This document shows, piece after piece, positions 6,269-15,329 of a stretch of 64,000 nucleotides of DNA (positions within the stretch are counted from its first letter, which is position 1; each line of letters opens with the position of its first letter). A program made the position numbers and the translations under genes. A model generated the notes under the pieces. The model was not told where the DNA came from. It was given only the letters and a program-made list of their open reading frames with translations, and ran no database searches. This DNA comes from Hungatella effluvii. Lineage in GTDB: Bacteria; Bacillota; Clostridia; Lachnospirales; Lachnospiraceae. The stretch lies in assembly GCF_003201875.1 (NCBI RefSeq), contig NZ_QJKD01000003.1, positions 62,001 through 126,000 on the forward strand. Direction: 5' to 3'.

Positions 6269-8670
6269 TATACCTTATAGATGTGCGGCTTCAGTTCCAG
6301 CCGCTTCATGCGCATCTTCATAAGCAAGGCCTGATATTCTTTCTCCTTAGCCAGGTTATGAAGCTCATACGGGTCGGCCTCCAGATCGTAAAGCTCCTCC
6401 GCGTCCCCATGATTATCCACATATTTATACTGCTGCCATACGACTGCTTCCGCCCTCCACGGCGCAAGGTGTCCGTAGGTCTCGGCCAGGAGCGCCGTCC
6501 TCCAGCCCGGCCTCTGCTCCGTGAACAGCCGGAATATATCCTCTCCATCCACTGGTGAGCGGAAGGCGCTTCCCGCAGCGCTCACGATAGTAGGAGCCAA
6601 ATCACAGTTGGTGACCAGCTCCCTGCATATCCGGTTCTTCGGGAGCACGCCGGGGCAGGCCATCGCAAGCGGAATCCGCAGCACCTCCTCCGGCAAATAA
6701 AAGGCCTTGTCAAAATGGCCGCCGTGGCAGGCCAGGGCATCACCGTGATCCGCGGTCCAGATAATCAACGTATTCTCATCCATCTGAAGCTCCCGCAGCT
6801 TCTCAATCACGCTTCCCACAGCCTCGTCCACCATAGTGATCTGGCCGTAGCATCTGGAAAGGAGCATCTGCCACCGGGACCATTCCATGGGATTCGGCCG
6901 GATCAGCTCTCTGTCACGGCTCGTTTCCCTTCCCGTATCGAACAGATAGGATTTCGGCTTTCCGGCCAGATCATCGGAAAAACTCGGGTATTCTTCTATG
7001 GATTCCGGCGGATAGAGCGCCGCAAATTCTTCTGTCGGGCAGTACGGCTGGTGCGGTCCCCAGAAATCCACCCGCATCATAAACGGAGCCTCCTCCCGTT
7101 TCAGCTCCTCCAGCTGCCGGCAGGCCATATCCGCAACATAGTACGCCTCATGGCACTCTTTCGGTCCCTCCAGGATGCCGGAGAGCGCCTCATTCGTGAG
7201 ATCCCGTGGGAAATCGTAGAGATCCCCCTCCTTTACATTGTCGATCCAGCCCTTCTCGCACATATTCATTTCCACGCGCATTCTGGCCGGCGGAAGTTCT
7301 TTCCGCCTCCGGTACTCTTCGTACTCCGGCTGATGGTATGGATTGGAATAATCCGGGTAGGACACCCCAAGGCATCCCAGATCCGACGGTTTTCCGGCGC
7401 AGGCATGCCATTTTCCAAAGTAATAATTCCGGTATCCGGCTTCCTTAAGGACATCCACATACGTTTCATGGCTGTCCCAGGGCGTTTCAAAAGAATTGTC
7501 CGTCTGGCCGTGATGGTGGGGATACAGCCCCGTCATCATCGTTTTTCTGGAAGGCATACTGAGAGGCGAGGAGCAGTAGGCGCGTTCAAAGAACACTCCC
7601 TCCGCCTTCAGCCGGTCAAAATACGGCGTCTTCACTCTGGGATGACCGTAAAATGCCTGATGGTCCACTACCATCATCAAAATATTAGGACGCCTGTTCT
7701 TCCGAAAATGAAACACCGGCTCCTCATTTTCATCCCACTCCACGGGAAGTGTATAGGCATGCCGATTCTCATCATACAGAGGATCGCCCAGAATCTCGTC
7801 ATACTGCCTGGCATGGAATACCATAATATCCGTGAGACCGTCCTCAGATTTCACGAAGGAATTGTGGCCGGGGCCGAATATTCCCTTTTCCACATCGGTC
7901 TTCACCACCGGTTCTCTGGATTTTGACCAGTCAGACGGATCGAGGGGGTCTCCTCCTCTCCGTAAGCGCAGCATTCCCATGCAGTAATCGGCTCCCGTCG
8001 AGCTGGCCGAATACGTCAGAAACAGCCTGCCGTCTCTCTCTAAGACAGCCGCTCCTTCGTTCACCCAGAATCCGCGGCGCTCCCAGTCATAATCGGGGGC
8101 GCTTAATAGCACCTGCGCCGTCAAAAGCCGGTCCGGCGCCTCCATCTCAGCGATGTATAAATTGGATATCTTTTTGCCGATATTCACCTTCTCCGCCCAG
8201 ACGCAGTACCATTTTTCCCGGTATGAGAACACCGTCATATCAAGGGAAAAATCCTGAAATGAGAATTTGTCAGGCTCCGGGGTTTCCGCCGCCTTCATCT
8301 GTCCCAGTTCCTGCCACTCATCTTCCATCGGGTCTCCCCTGTTTACCAGCACATAAGGACGGATTTTCCAGATATCGTCCTTCTCTCCGGCAGCAAAATA
8401 AATGTACCAGGCACCGGATATATAATGAATCTCAGGCGCCCATATATGACAGCTCATCGGTCCGCTGTCGTGCCTGACCCAAAGTGTCTTTTCCTCCGCG
8501 TATTTTAAACCGGATATATCCGCGGCTTTTCTCAGTATAATCCTGTCATATTCAGGGACCGACGCGGTAAAGTAATACGTACCATCCTCATGCTTAAAGA
8601 TGTACGGATCAGCCCTGTTTTCAATCAGCGGAATGTTGTATTCCGTTGATGCATAATGATCTCTGTCCAT
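6268..8670 (-). CDS. Bifunctional GH43-type glycosidase / Ser-type sulfatase fusion
   Basis: 800 aa with no signal peptide, so probably cytoplasmic. Residues about 10-320 form a GH43-like five-bladed propeller. Candidate catalytic residues are D21 (base, in RADPYIF), D144 (pKa modulator, SLDMTVF) and E205 (acid, WVNEGAA). Residues about 327-800 are a type I sulfatase with S371-M-P-S-R375 followed by KTMMTG, the Ser-type formylglycine motif, plus metal-site motifs VVDHQ and TADHGD...GGHFDK. Ser-type sites need the radical-SAM activase anSME, which is not in this window. One chain could therefore remove a sulfate and an arabinofuranosyl (or xylosyl) unit. It starts 15 nt after lacI behind AGAGAGGACAGAC and ends the left sugar cluster. 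The fused layout is unusual; exact GH43 subfamily and substrate are unknown. Confidence 0.88.
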   Translation of the reverse strand: MDRDHYASTEYNIPLIENRADPYIFKHEDGTYYFTASVPEYDRIILRKAADISGLKYAEEKTLWVRHDSGPMSCHIWAPEIHYISGAWYIYFAAGEKDDIWKIRPYVLVNRGDPMEDEWQELGQMKAAETPEPDKFSFQDFSLDMTVFSYREKWYCVWAEKVNIGKKISNLYIAEMEAPDRLLTAQVLLSAPDYDWERRGFWVNEGAAVLERDGRLFLTYSASSTGADYCMGMLRLRRGGDPLDPSDWSKSREPVVKTDVEKGIFGPGHNSFVKSEDGLTDIMVFHARQYDEILGDPLYDENRHAYTLPVEWDENEEPVFHFRKNRRPNILMMVVDHQAFYGHPRVKTPYFDRLKAEGVFFERAYCSSPLSMPSRKTMMTGLYPHHHGQTDNSFETPWDSHETYVDVLKEAGYRNYYFGKWHACAGKPSDLGCLGVSYPDYSNPYHQPEYEEYRRRKELPPARMRVEMNMCEKGWIDNVKEGDLYDFPRDLTNEALSGILEGPKECHEAYYVADMACRQLEELKREEAPFMMRVDFWGPHQPYCPTEEFAALYPPESIEEYPSFSDDLAGKPKSYLFDTGRETSRDRELIRPNPMEWSRWQMLLSRCYGQITMVDEAVGSVIEKLRELQMDENTLIIWTADHGDALACHGGHFDKAFYLPEEVLRIPLAMACPGVLPKNRICRELVTNCDLAPTIVSAAGSAFRSPVDGEDIFRLFTEQRPGWRTALLAETYGHLAPWRAEAVVWQQYKYVDNHGDAEELYDLEADPYELHNLAKEKEYQALLMKMRMKRLELKPHIYKV

Positions 8671-8685
8671 GTCTGTCCTCTCTGT

Positions 8686-9669
8686 CTACAGAGTCTCTCC
8701 CTGGACAAGGCGGTAGCGCTCGTAGGTTTCCATGGCAATTTCCCGGCCTTCCATCTCGTCGAACAGAAGCTCCACTGCCCTTTTCGCCACTTCCTCCACC
8801 GAATTATAGATGGTGGACAGGCGCGGAGATAAATATTCCAGAAGCTCAATATCATCAAAACCCATGATTCCGTAGTCCTTCGGCGCCCGTTTGCCGCGGG
8901 CCTTCAAATACTTCATAATATCCATCGCATAGATATCGCCGGAACAGAAAAATGCAGTCCTGCCGCCTCCCTCTTCCAGAATGGAAGCCGCTTCCTCCCC
9001 GTACGATTCCGAGCTTATGATCTGCCCCTCCGTGAACCGGCTCCCCATCGCATCCCGAAAGCCCTCCAGACGCTGCTCATGGGTATAGTTGTTCCCTTCC
9101 TTGGACTCGCCCAGAGGCGGGCAGACAAACACCACCCGCTCATAGCCGGAATCCAGAATCTTATCCGTCGCTTCCCTTGCCGCCCTCCGCTCATCAATTC
9201 CCACAAACGGAATCTCATCCGAAACCTTGTTTCCAATGACGATGAGCGGTGTGTCCAGACTCTTCAAAAACTTATTAAAATGTTCGCCTTTATTTACCGG
9301 GGAAAGAATCAGGCCATCCACGTGGTAATCCACCAGCTTTCGGATTAAATCCACCTCTTTTTCCCTGTTCTTTCCATGGAGCGTGATGTTTACACAGTAG
9401 CCTCTTGTCTGAGCCTCCGTCTCGATTGCACTTAACATCTGGGCAAAATACTGGTTCTTGACATCAAATACCACGACGCCGATATACATCGTCTTTCCCT
9501 TTACCAGTCCTCTTGCCAGAAGATCCGGCCGATACCCCAGTTCTTCCGCTGTCCTCACGATCCTGTCTTTCGTCTCTTTACTGATCCTTCCCTGGTTGTT
9601 CAGGGCCCGGATCACGGTCGTTCTCGAAACCTGACAGATTCTCGCTATATCATTCGTCGTAACACCCAT
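8686..9669 (-). CDS. LacI-family transcriptional regulator
   Basis: 327 aa from the ATG at 9669 (MGVTTNDIARICQVSRTTV). The open frame extends upstream to 9741, but that part runs into a repeat element, while GGAGG lies 11 nt before this ATG. The N-terminal LacI helix-turn-helix is followed by a hinge and a periplasmic-binding-protein-like effector domain ending in the usual DDIELLEYLSPRLSTI region. It lies between the GH51 gene and the GH43-sulfatase gene on the same strand, so it most likely senses a sugar released by these enzymes and controls this cluster. No ara-type operator could be assigned by eye. Confidence 0.9.
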   Translation of the reverse strand: MGVTTNDIARICQVSRTTVIRALNNQGRISKETKDRIVRTAEELGYRPDLLARGLVKGKTMYIGVVVFDVKNQYFAQMLSAIETEAQTRGYCVNITLHGKNREKEVDLIRKLVDYHVDGLILSPVNKGEHFNKFLKSLDTPLIVIGNKVSDEIPFVGIDERRAAREATDKILDSGYERVVFVCPPLGESKEGNNYTHEQRLEGFRDAMGSRFTEGQIISSESYGEEAASILEEGGGRTAFFCSGDIYAMDIMKYLKARGKRAPKDYGIMGFDDIELLEYLSPRLSTIYNSVEEVAKRAVELLFDEMEGREIAMETYERYRLVQGETL

Positions 9670-9696
9670 TTTGCACCATGCCTCCGGTTTCTTCAT

Positions 9697-9763
9697 TATT
9701 CCCGCGAGCAACGAGCCAAACGGACACGCTGGCGCGTCCATTTGGCGACTGCCGCGAGGGTCA
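9697..9763 (-). repeat. Dispersed intergenic repeat, family 2, copy 1
   Basis: On the minus strand this reads CTCGCGGCAGTCGCCAAATG, then a variable hairpin, then TTGCTCGCGGGAATAA. The same ends occur at 26871-26933. Inside this copy GCCAAATGGAC pairs with GTCCGTTTGGC around an 8-10 nt loop. Both copies lie just before a gene start (lacI here), oriented with that gene. Confidence 0.7.
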
Positions 9764-9831
9764 AATGCCCCGTTGCTTGCAGCGGGGTTTTTGACTTGCG
9801 CCGGAATTCTCTGTACCTGTTCCGGCAGCTG

Positions 9832-11334
9832 TCACTTAACTTTTATTCGTAACACATTCCATGACAGCCTGTCAAGCATAACCGCAACTTTTCCGTCTTT
9901 TATGGCAGCGTCATCCTTTTGTTCCGGTCTCACCGGCTGATGGCCCAGTGAATTTACGGCTTCCGGATCGTCCGAAGCAAGAACGCGGTGCTCCAGCACA
10001 GCTTCCGCCTCATATCCCTGTAAATCCAGTGACACCTCCATCTCCTCCGAAGGAGAACGGTTGATCATAAATACAACCATCTCTTCCCCGTTCTCCACCG
10101 CGGCCGTATCCAGAAGCGGGATCTCTTTCTTTTCATATAAAACCGAGTCTGAGGTTACACGGCAGTCCATGACGTGGCCGTGACCGTAGGCGGCAGTATC
10201 TGCAAATGGATAGTAGATCGGCTGCAGCCACATCCCGCCGCCCTTTTCTGTCATGATCATCGCGCTGACATTGGTCAAAAGGGACTGGCACGCAATCTTG
10301 ACGCGGTCCGCATGTTTCAGGATTGCCAGAAGCATTCCTCCGAAGAGCAGCGCGTCCTGAAAGCTGTAAACCATCTCGCTGATCGGCATCGCCTGCTGCC
10401 AGGGGCTCTCGTCGCACTCTCTTACCGTCTCCTTTGACGCCCTGGTCCACACGCCCCATTCATCAAAACTAATAGAAAGCTGTCTGGAAGAGCGTTTTTT
10501 CGCTTTGATATAGTCACAGACTGATGTGACTGTCCGGATGTAGTCACTCATCTCATCCGCCTGTGCCAGGAAGCTTTCCACAGGCTTTTCATGGCCGTCA
10601 AAATACTGATGCAGGGATATGTAATCCACATACTCATACGTCTCATCCAGAGACTGCGCCTCCCATTCCGGGAATGTGGCCATGGTATTTAAGGAGCTTC
10701 CGCAGGAAACCAGTTCCACACCGGGATCCAGGATTTTCATGGCTTTGGCGGTCTCTCTCACCAGCCTTCCATATTCAGAAGCGCCCTTATGGCCCAGCTG
10801 CCATTCCCCGTCCATCTCATTGCCGAGACACCAGGTGCGGACCCGGTACGGTTCTTCCCGCCCGTTCCTTCTCCGCTTTTCGCTGTATGTGGTGCCCTCC
10901 TTAAAATTACAGTATTCCAGGTAATGCAACGCTTCCCGGATACTGCCGGTTCCCAGATTGACCGCAAGCATCGGCGATACACCGGCCTTTTCACACCATT
11001 TCATAAATTCATCGGTTCCGAACTCATTCGTCTCGACCGCCTTCCAGGCCAGCTCCGGCCTGCGCGGACGCTCCTCCTTCGGGCCGATTCCGTCTTCCCA
11101 GTTATAGCAGGAAACGAAATTACCGCCCGGATACCGGATGGTGGTAATGCCGGCGTTTCGGACCGCCTCCAGCACATCCTTTCGGAATCCATCCTCATCA
11201 GCCAGCGGATGATCCGGCTCATAGATTCCGGAATAGACCACCCGGCCCATATGTTCCACAAAGCTTCCATAGATCCGGTCGTCAACGGAACCCTTTTTAA
11301 ACTCTCGATTGATCGTAATTCTGGCTTTCTGCAT
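9832..11334 (-). CDS. abfA: GH51 alpha-L-arabinofuranosidase
   Basis: 500 aa, the normal length for GH51, with no signal peptide (intracellular). The TIM barrel carries the acid/base E173 in WCLGNEMDG and the nucleophile E292 in SFDEWGVW. The family opening (YGSFVEHMGRVVYSGIYEP) and IRYPGGNFVSCYNWEDGIG are intact. It releases terminal alpha-L-arabinofuranose from arabino-oligosaccharides after import. It lies directly downstream of two permease genes and upstream of lacI, which points to an arabinose-containing substrate for this cluster. The start ATG is preceded by GGAGAG. Confidence 0.96.
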   Translation of the reverse strand: MQKARITINREFKKGSVDDRIYGSFVEHMGRVVYSGIYEPDHPLADEDGFRKDVLEAVRNAGITTIRYPGGNFVSCYNWEDGIGPKEERPRRPELAWKAVETNEFGTDEFMKWCEKAGVSPMLAVNLGTGSIREALHYLEYCNFKEGTTYSEKRRRNGREEPYRVRTWCLGNEMDGEWQLGHKGASEYGRLVRETAKAMKILDPGVELVSCGSSLNTMATFPEWEAQSLDETYEYVDYISLHQYFDGHEKPVESFLAQADEMSDYIRTVTSVCDYIKAKKRSSRQLSISFDEWGVWTRASKETVRECDESPWQQAMPISEMVYSFQDALLFGGMLLAILKHADRVKIACQSLLTNVSAMIMTEKGGGMWLQPIYYPFADTAAYGHGHVMDCRVTSDSVLYEKKEIPLLDTAAVENGEEMVVFMINRSPSEEMEVSLDLQGYEAEAVLEHRVLASDDPEAVNSLGHQPVRPEQKDDAAIKDGKVAVMLDRLSWNVLRIKVK

Positions 11335-11372
11335 TGTTTTTTTCTCTCCTCTGTTTCAGCAGCCTGGCAGCG

Positions 11373-12215
11373 CTAGTCCTTCATTCCGCTGGTCGCGACA
11401 CTGGCGATAAAATATTTCTGGAAAAAGATATAAATGACGAGCAGCGGCAGCACCGACAGAAGTGCACCTGCCAGCTGCGGCCCGTAATAAGTGGTCGCGT
11501 GTTCTCCCACGAAAAGGGCAAGTCCTGCGGAGAGCGTCCTCATCCTCGTGCTGCTGGTCATCATTAATGGATACAGCAAATCATTCCAGTTCTGCATCAG
11601 ATGGAAAATGGCCAGAGTCAGTACCCCCGGTATCACCAGCGGAAACATAATCTTTGCAAATATACCGAATTCGCTCATGCCGTCCACTCTTGCCGCTTCC
11701 TCCAGATCCTTCGGAAGAGCCGCGAAGTAGGACCGCATCATAAAGATGCCGAATGCCGAGGTGGCCTTCGGCAGAATCAGTCCGCCGTAGGTGTCCAAAA
11801 GCCCCAGCAGATTCGATTCCAGGAACAGCGGAATCATCATAACCTGGAATGGTACCATCATGGTAAGCAGCACCAGCATGAACAGGATATCTTTCCCCTT
11901 AAAATCCAGCCGCGCAAACGCATAGCCCGTTAATGAGTCAAACAGCACTGCCAGAATCGTTGAACCGCCTGCAAATATCACGGTATTTTTAATATATGAT
12001 GCCATAGGGATTGTCTTAAAAATCCTCTGGAAGGACTTCAGTGTATATTTCGTTCCAAAAACAGTCGGCGGATATCCCAGGATCTCCTTTTCCAGTTTAA
12101 AGGACCCGACCGCCATCCAGATAAGCGGAAACAGGACAATCACAATCAGGAACACCGTCAATACGATCTTAACCACACTTAAAAGTGTCACACGTCTTTT
12201 CTTCTTTTCGTTCAT
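11373..12215 (-). CDS. Carbohydrate ABC transporter permease (MalG/AraQ-like)
   Basis: 280 aa with six transmembrane helices. The cytoplasmic EAA loop (DLEEAARVDGMSEFGIFAKIMFP) that docks the ATPase is present. It belongs to the CUT1 (MalG) permease family and pairs with the permease 10 nt upstream and the binding protein before that. The cluster has no ATPase gene, so a shared MsmX/UgpC-type ATPase encoded elsewhere must power it, as for AraNPQ in Bacillus. Confidence 0.93.
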   Translation of the reverse strand: MNEKKKRRVTLLSVVKIVLTVFLIVIVLFPLIWMAVGSFKLEKEILGYPPTVFGTKYTLKSFQRIFKTIPMASYIKNTVIFAGGSTILAVLFDSLTGYAFARLDFKGKDILFMLVLLTMMVPFQVMMIPLFLESNLLGLLDTYGGLILPKATSAFGIFMMRSYFAALPKDLEEAARVDGMSEFGIFAKIMFPLVIPGVLTLAIFHLMQNWNDLLYPLMMTSSTRMRTLSAGLALFVGEHATTYYGPQLAGALLSVLPLLVIYIFFQKYFIASVATSGMKD

Positions 12216-12225
12216 CCCCGGCCTC

Positions 12226-13155
12226 CTAATTCTGGTTAATAAACATGTTCTTGTACATCGGAAGGGAGACAGCCAGTATCACCACGAGCAGAAGCACAGA
12301 AAGGGCACAGGCGTATCCCAGATTGTAGGGCTGATTAAAACCGGTTTTATAAATATACTGTACCAGCGTCTCGGTCTTAAACTGGGGACCGCCCTGTGTC
12401 GTGACGTACACCTGGTCAAACACCTGAAGAGAGCCGATGGTATTGGTAATAAGGCAGAACCCCAGCGTGGGCTTCAAAAGCGGCAGTGTAATCTTAAAGA
12501 ACTGTGCCGTCTTCCCTGCCCCATCGATCTCCGACGCCTCATAGTAGCTCTGGGATATCCCCTGGATTCCCACTACCAGAATGGACATGGTATAGCCAAA
12601 ATTTTTCCATACCGTCATGGCGATCACGGTCGGCATGGCCGTCTTCGCATTTCGGAAAAAGGTGGCGTTATGAATACCGATCTGTTCCAGTAAGTACGGT
12701 ATGAATCCAATATTGGTATCTAAAAGAATGGACCATATAATGCCTACCGCCGCCATGGAGCAGACTACCGGAAGGAAGAAGATGGATCTGGCCGCCTTGT
12801 TAAAGAGGCTGGTCTTTACCAGCGCATTGGCCGTCAAAAGTCCGATCACAATCTGAAGAGGCACTTCGAACAGGACGAATATAACCGTGTTCAGCAGTGC
12901 GTTCCAGAACCGTGTATCCTGAAATGCCGTGATAAAGTTGTGGGCCCCTGTAAAACTGGTGTCCGTAAAGAAAATATTCATGTCAAACAGACTGATTACG
13001 AGACATGCCATCAGCGGAATAATCGCAAATACGAACAGTACCAGGATGGAGGGCAGCATAAATAAATATGCTACCCGATCCGGTTTATTCCAGTATTTTC
13101 TGCCGAATGAACGTGAAGGGGACTTTCTTGTTTTTATATTATTCAATGAAATCAC
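12226..13155 (-). CDS. Carbohydrate ABC transporter permease (MalF/AraP-like)
   Basis: 309 aa with six transmembrane helices and the EAA loop YYEASEIDGAGKTAQFFKI. It is the second CUT1 permease of the importer, with a basic N-terminus (RKSPSRSFGRKYW). It sits 16 nt after the binding-protein gene and 10 nt before the MalG-like gene in one operon. Likely substrate is an arabinose-containing oligosaccharide, judged from the linked GH51 and GH43 genes. Confidence 0.93.
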   Translation of the reverse strand: MISLNNIKTRKSPSRSFGRKYWNKPDRVAYLFMLPSILVLFVFAIIPLMACLVISLFDMNIFFTDTSFTGAHNFITAFQDTRFWNALLNTVIFVLFEVPLQIVIGLLTANALVKTSLFNKAARSIFFLPVVCSMAAVGIIWSILLDTNIGFIPYLLEQIGIHNATFFRNAKTAMPTVIAMTVWKNFGYTMSILVVGIQGISQSYYEASEIDGAGKTAQFFKITLPLLKPTLGFCLITNTIGSLQVFDQVYVTTQGGPQFKTETLVQYIYKTGFNQPYNLGYACALSVLLLVVILAVSLPMYKNMFINQN

Positions 13156-13171
13156 CTCTATGTATTGCTGT

Positions 13172-14521
13172 CTACTCAGAAAGCAGCTTGTTGATGCTCT
13201 CCGACGCCTTGCTCAGTTCCTCCTGAGGGTCGTTGCCGGCCACTACATTTTCGATCATGGGGAATAAAATGTCGTTATTGACCTGTTTTACAGATTTAAT
13301 TCCCGGTGCAAAGGAAAATCCAAACTCAGAGATGGATGACAGTGCATTGACTGTTGCATCCGCTTTGATGTCTGTATCCTCTGCCAGAGACTTTAAATAT
13401 GGCGGATAGCCGTTGCGCAGGGACCATTCTTTACAAGTCGTGTCTGAATTCCAGTAGGCGATAAAGTCGTAAGCCGCCGCCTTTTCTTCTTCACTGGCCG
13501 TGGAGGTGACTCCAAAGCCCTGGACTTCAATGACACCGGCAGCCTCCTTGTCCCCTGCAGGCATTCCCGTAACACCAAAATTGATCTCCGCTTCCTTCAG
13601 TCCGCTGATCAGCCATGGACCGCCGCAGTAGATTCCCATCTGTCCGGCAAGCATTAAGTTATCCGTATCGGCTCCTGTAGATCCAACCGGCGCAGCCTCC
13701 TGATTGACAAGATTCTGAATATACTGAAGGGTCTTTAAGTTCTCAGGGCTGTCCAGAACAGAACTCTTACCGTCTGCAGAGAAGACGTCACCGCCGTTGG
13801 ACTTGAACATTGCATCAAAATAGCAGGGCGCTCCGCTGATCGGGAAACCGATTCCATAAAGCTTTCTGGACGGATCAGATATCTTCAGCGCATACTCGGC
13901 CGCCTCTTCCCATGTTGCCGGCGGTGTCTCGGGATCAAGTCCCGCCGCTTCAAACAGATCTTTATTCCAGTAAAGGAATGTGGAATGAACCTGCATCGGA
14001 ATCATCATCTGTACCTTCTGGTACTGAAGCGCCTGAAGTGATGCATCACTGAAATTCGAGGCTTCCACTCCGGTCTGTTCGAAGAAATCATCAAGCGGCG
14101 TCAAAATTCCATTATCCGTATAAGTTGCCGTATCAAAATTACCTCTGATAATAAGGGCGGGCGCTGTCTTGGAAGCGATGGCTGCCGGGAGTTTTTCCTC
14201 TAAGCTGCTGGCTGGCATGATATCCATCTCAATCGTAATTCCTTTGGTATTTTCTTTATTATAGCGCTCCACAATCTCCCTCAGCACATCGCCGTCCGTT
14301 CCTGTAAATGCATTCCAGAACTGAATGGTGATCGGGCCTGCGGCTTCCGCCTGCTTATCTGTCTCTCCCTCTGCTAAAGCAGCCTGGGTATCCGAGCCTG
14401 CCTGGGTATCGGCGGCCGTTGTCGTCTCTTCTTTTCCTGCCATCGGTGACTTCGTATTGCATCCTGCCAGTGAACACACCATGACTCCGGCCAGCATCGC
14501 AGCAACAAATCTTCTTTTCAT
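13172..14521 (-). CDS. Extracellular sugar-binding lipoprotein of an ABC importer (family 1 SBP)
   Basis: 449 aa. The signal peptide ends in a lipobox (SLAGC), so the mature protein is anchored to the outer membrane face by the Cys. An Ala/Thr/Glu-rich linker precedes a typical family 1 binding fold (ITIQFWNAFTGTDGDVLREIV; PALIIRGNF). It captures the oligosaccharide and delivers it to the two permeases downstream. As first gene of the left cluster it follows a palindromic site at 14542. Substrate is inferred from context only. Confidence 0.93.
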   Translation of the reverse strand: MKRRFVAAMLAGVMVCSLAGCNTKSPMAGKEETTTAADTQAGSDTQAALAEGETDKQAEAAGPITIQFWNAFTGTDGDVLREIVERYNKENTKGITIEMDIMPASSLEEKLPAAIASKTAPALIIRGNFDTATYTDNGILTPLDDFFEQTGVEASNFSDASLQALQYQKVQMMIPMQVHSTFLYWNKDLFEAAGLDPETPPATWEEAAEYALKISDPSRKLYGIGFPISGAPCYFDAMFKSNGGDVFSADGKSSVLDSPENLKTLQYIQNLVNQEAAPVGSTGADTDNLMLAGQMGIYCGGPWLISGLKEAEINFGVTGMPAGDKEAAGVIEVQGFGVTSTASEEEKAAAYDFIAYWNSDTTCKEWSLRNGYPPYLKSLAEDTDIKADATVNALSSISEFGFSFAPGIKSVKQVNNDILFPMIENVVAGNDPQEELSKASESINKLLSE

Positions 14522-14541
14522 ATAGAACCTCCTGAAATATG

Positions 14542-14554
14542 GTTGTTTAACAAC
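14542..14554. promoter_or_regulatory. Candidate operator palindrome before the left sugar cluster
   Basis: GTTGTTTAACAAC is a perfect 6-1-6 inverted repeat 21 nt upstream of the binding-protein start codon, close to an A/T-rich TATATT -10-like box on the minus strand. It is a plausible site for the LacI or ROK regulator of the locus. No second copy was seen at the right cluster. Confidence 0.4.
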
Positions 14555-14972
14555 TGTAATATATAAATTTTAATGAAAAGAAACCTTTACTTTTTTACTT
14601 AAATCATTTAGAATGGTACTGAATAAGGTATCCTGACTGTTTATCCGTATGTTTCGCGGCAGACCGATAAACTCTCAGGGTATTTTTTTGCCCTCGCCTT
14701 TCTCTTCCTTCACCGGCATTCGTTATTTTTCCCAAATACGCATTCATTTATTTGGTTATATTTCATTAAATTTATTTCTGTTATTTGTAATCGAGGTTTT
14801 TGTATATGCACTTTTTATTTGCGTACACGTGTACTCTATGTCGTTTATTATATTCCTTGCACAATTTATTGTCAATACCCTTCTTTACTTTTTTGCATTT
14901 TGTGTAACAGTTCAGACAGCGGAAAAATCACTGATATCCCTCGCCAGTTCCCTCCAGTAAAATTACCAAATC
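14555..14972. other. Noncoding A/T-rich spacer between the two sugar clusters
   Basis: About 420 bases, T-rich on the plus strand. The open frames here have no ribosome sites and look like low-complexity translation. The part next to 14555 must hold the promoter of the left cluster, but no clear -35/-10 pair could be fixed. Nothing else is recognised. Confidence 0.5.
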
Positions 14973-15008
14973 AAAAAAGCTGGCACAGGATTTTCCTCCT
15001 ATGCCAGC
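14973..15008 (-). terminator. Terminator of the right sugar cluster
   Basis: On the minus strand GCTGGCA (15008-15002) pairs with TGCCAGC (14985-14979), with more pairing inside (AGGA...TCCT), and the stem is followed by TTTTTT. It ends the operon after the YmaF-like region. Confidence 0.85.
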
Positions 15009-15016
15009 TTTCCATA

Positions 15017-15329
15017 CTATTCGATTGGATTATCGATCAAAGATGCCACCTGAAACTCATGAACATGTCCATCTGCGGAAGTCGTATACGCCTTGGCAAA
15101 ATGAATATGCTTGCCGCCTCCAACCGGTATCGCGGCAGAAGACGTCCCGCAGAATTCATGGTAATGGCCGTCATAAGAATCTGTGCGGAACTTTATATTG
15201 TGAACATGGCTTCCCATGTAAGGAATCGCCTCGTCAGAAACCGTCGCAAACCGATGGTTGTGAGGATCCTTGCAGTACTCTGCGATAAACGTACTCCCTA
15301 CGATCTCGTGTACATGCTCTAACCTGCAT
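15017..15329 (-). pseudogene. YmaF-family His-rich protein, frameshifted or missing its start codon
   Basis: From 15322 down to 15017 the minus strand encodes a full YmaF-like sequence: about 100 residues with repeated H-x-H motifs (EHVHEIVGST, DPHNHRF, SHVHNIKFRTD, DGHYHEF, KHIHFAK, DGHVHEF). The frame is the same as that of the GH28 gene, directly after its TAA, and contains no ATG, GTG or TTG until the Met at 15217, which would drop a third of the domain. The ATG at 15329 (TAATG overlap) is one frame off and would reach the YmaF frame only after a one-base shift near CAGG. It may be a recent frameshift, a readthrough product, or a short gene starting at 15217. YmaF function is unknown; the His pattern suggests metal binding. 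Confidence 0.6.

Noticed and set aside
6715..7926. Long plus-strand open frame (403 codons) opposite the GH43-sulfatase gene
   Set aside because: It is Arg/His/Pro-rich without any domain and mirrors a convincing enzyme on the other strand; typical antisense shadow in GC-balanced coding DNA.
14649..14960. Plus-strand 103-codon hydrophobic frame between the sugar clusters
   Set aside because: Phe/Ile-rich translation of T-rich DNA with no ribosome site; looks like noncoding low-complexity sequence.
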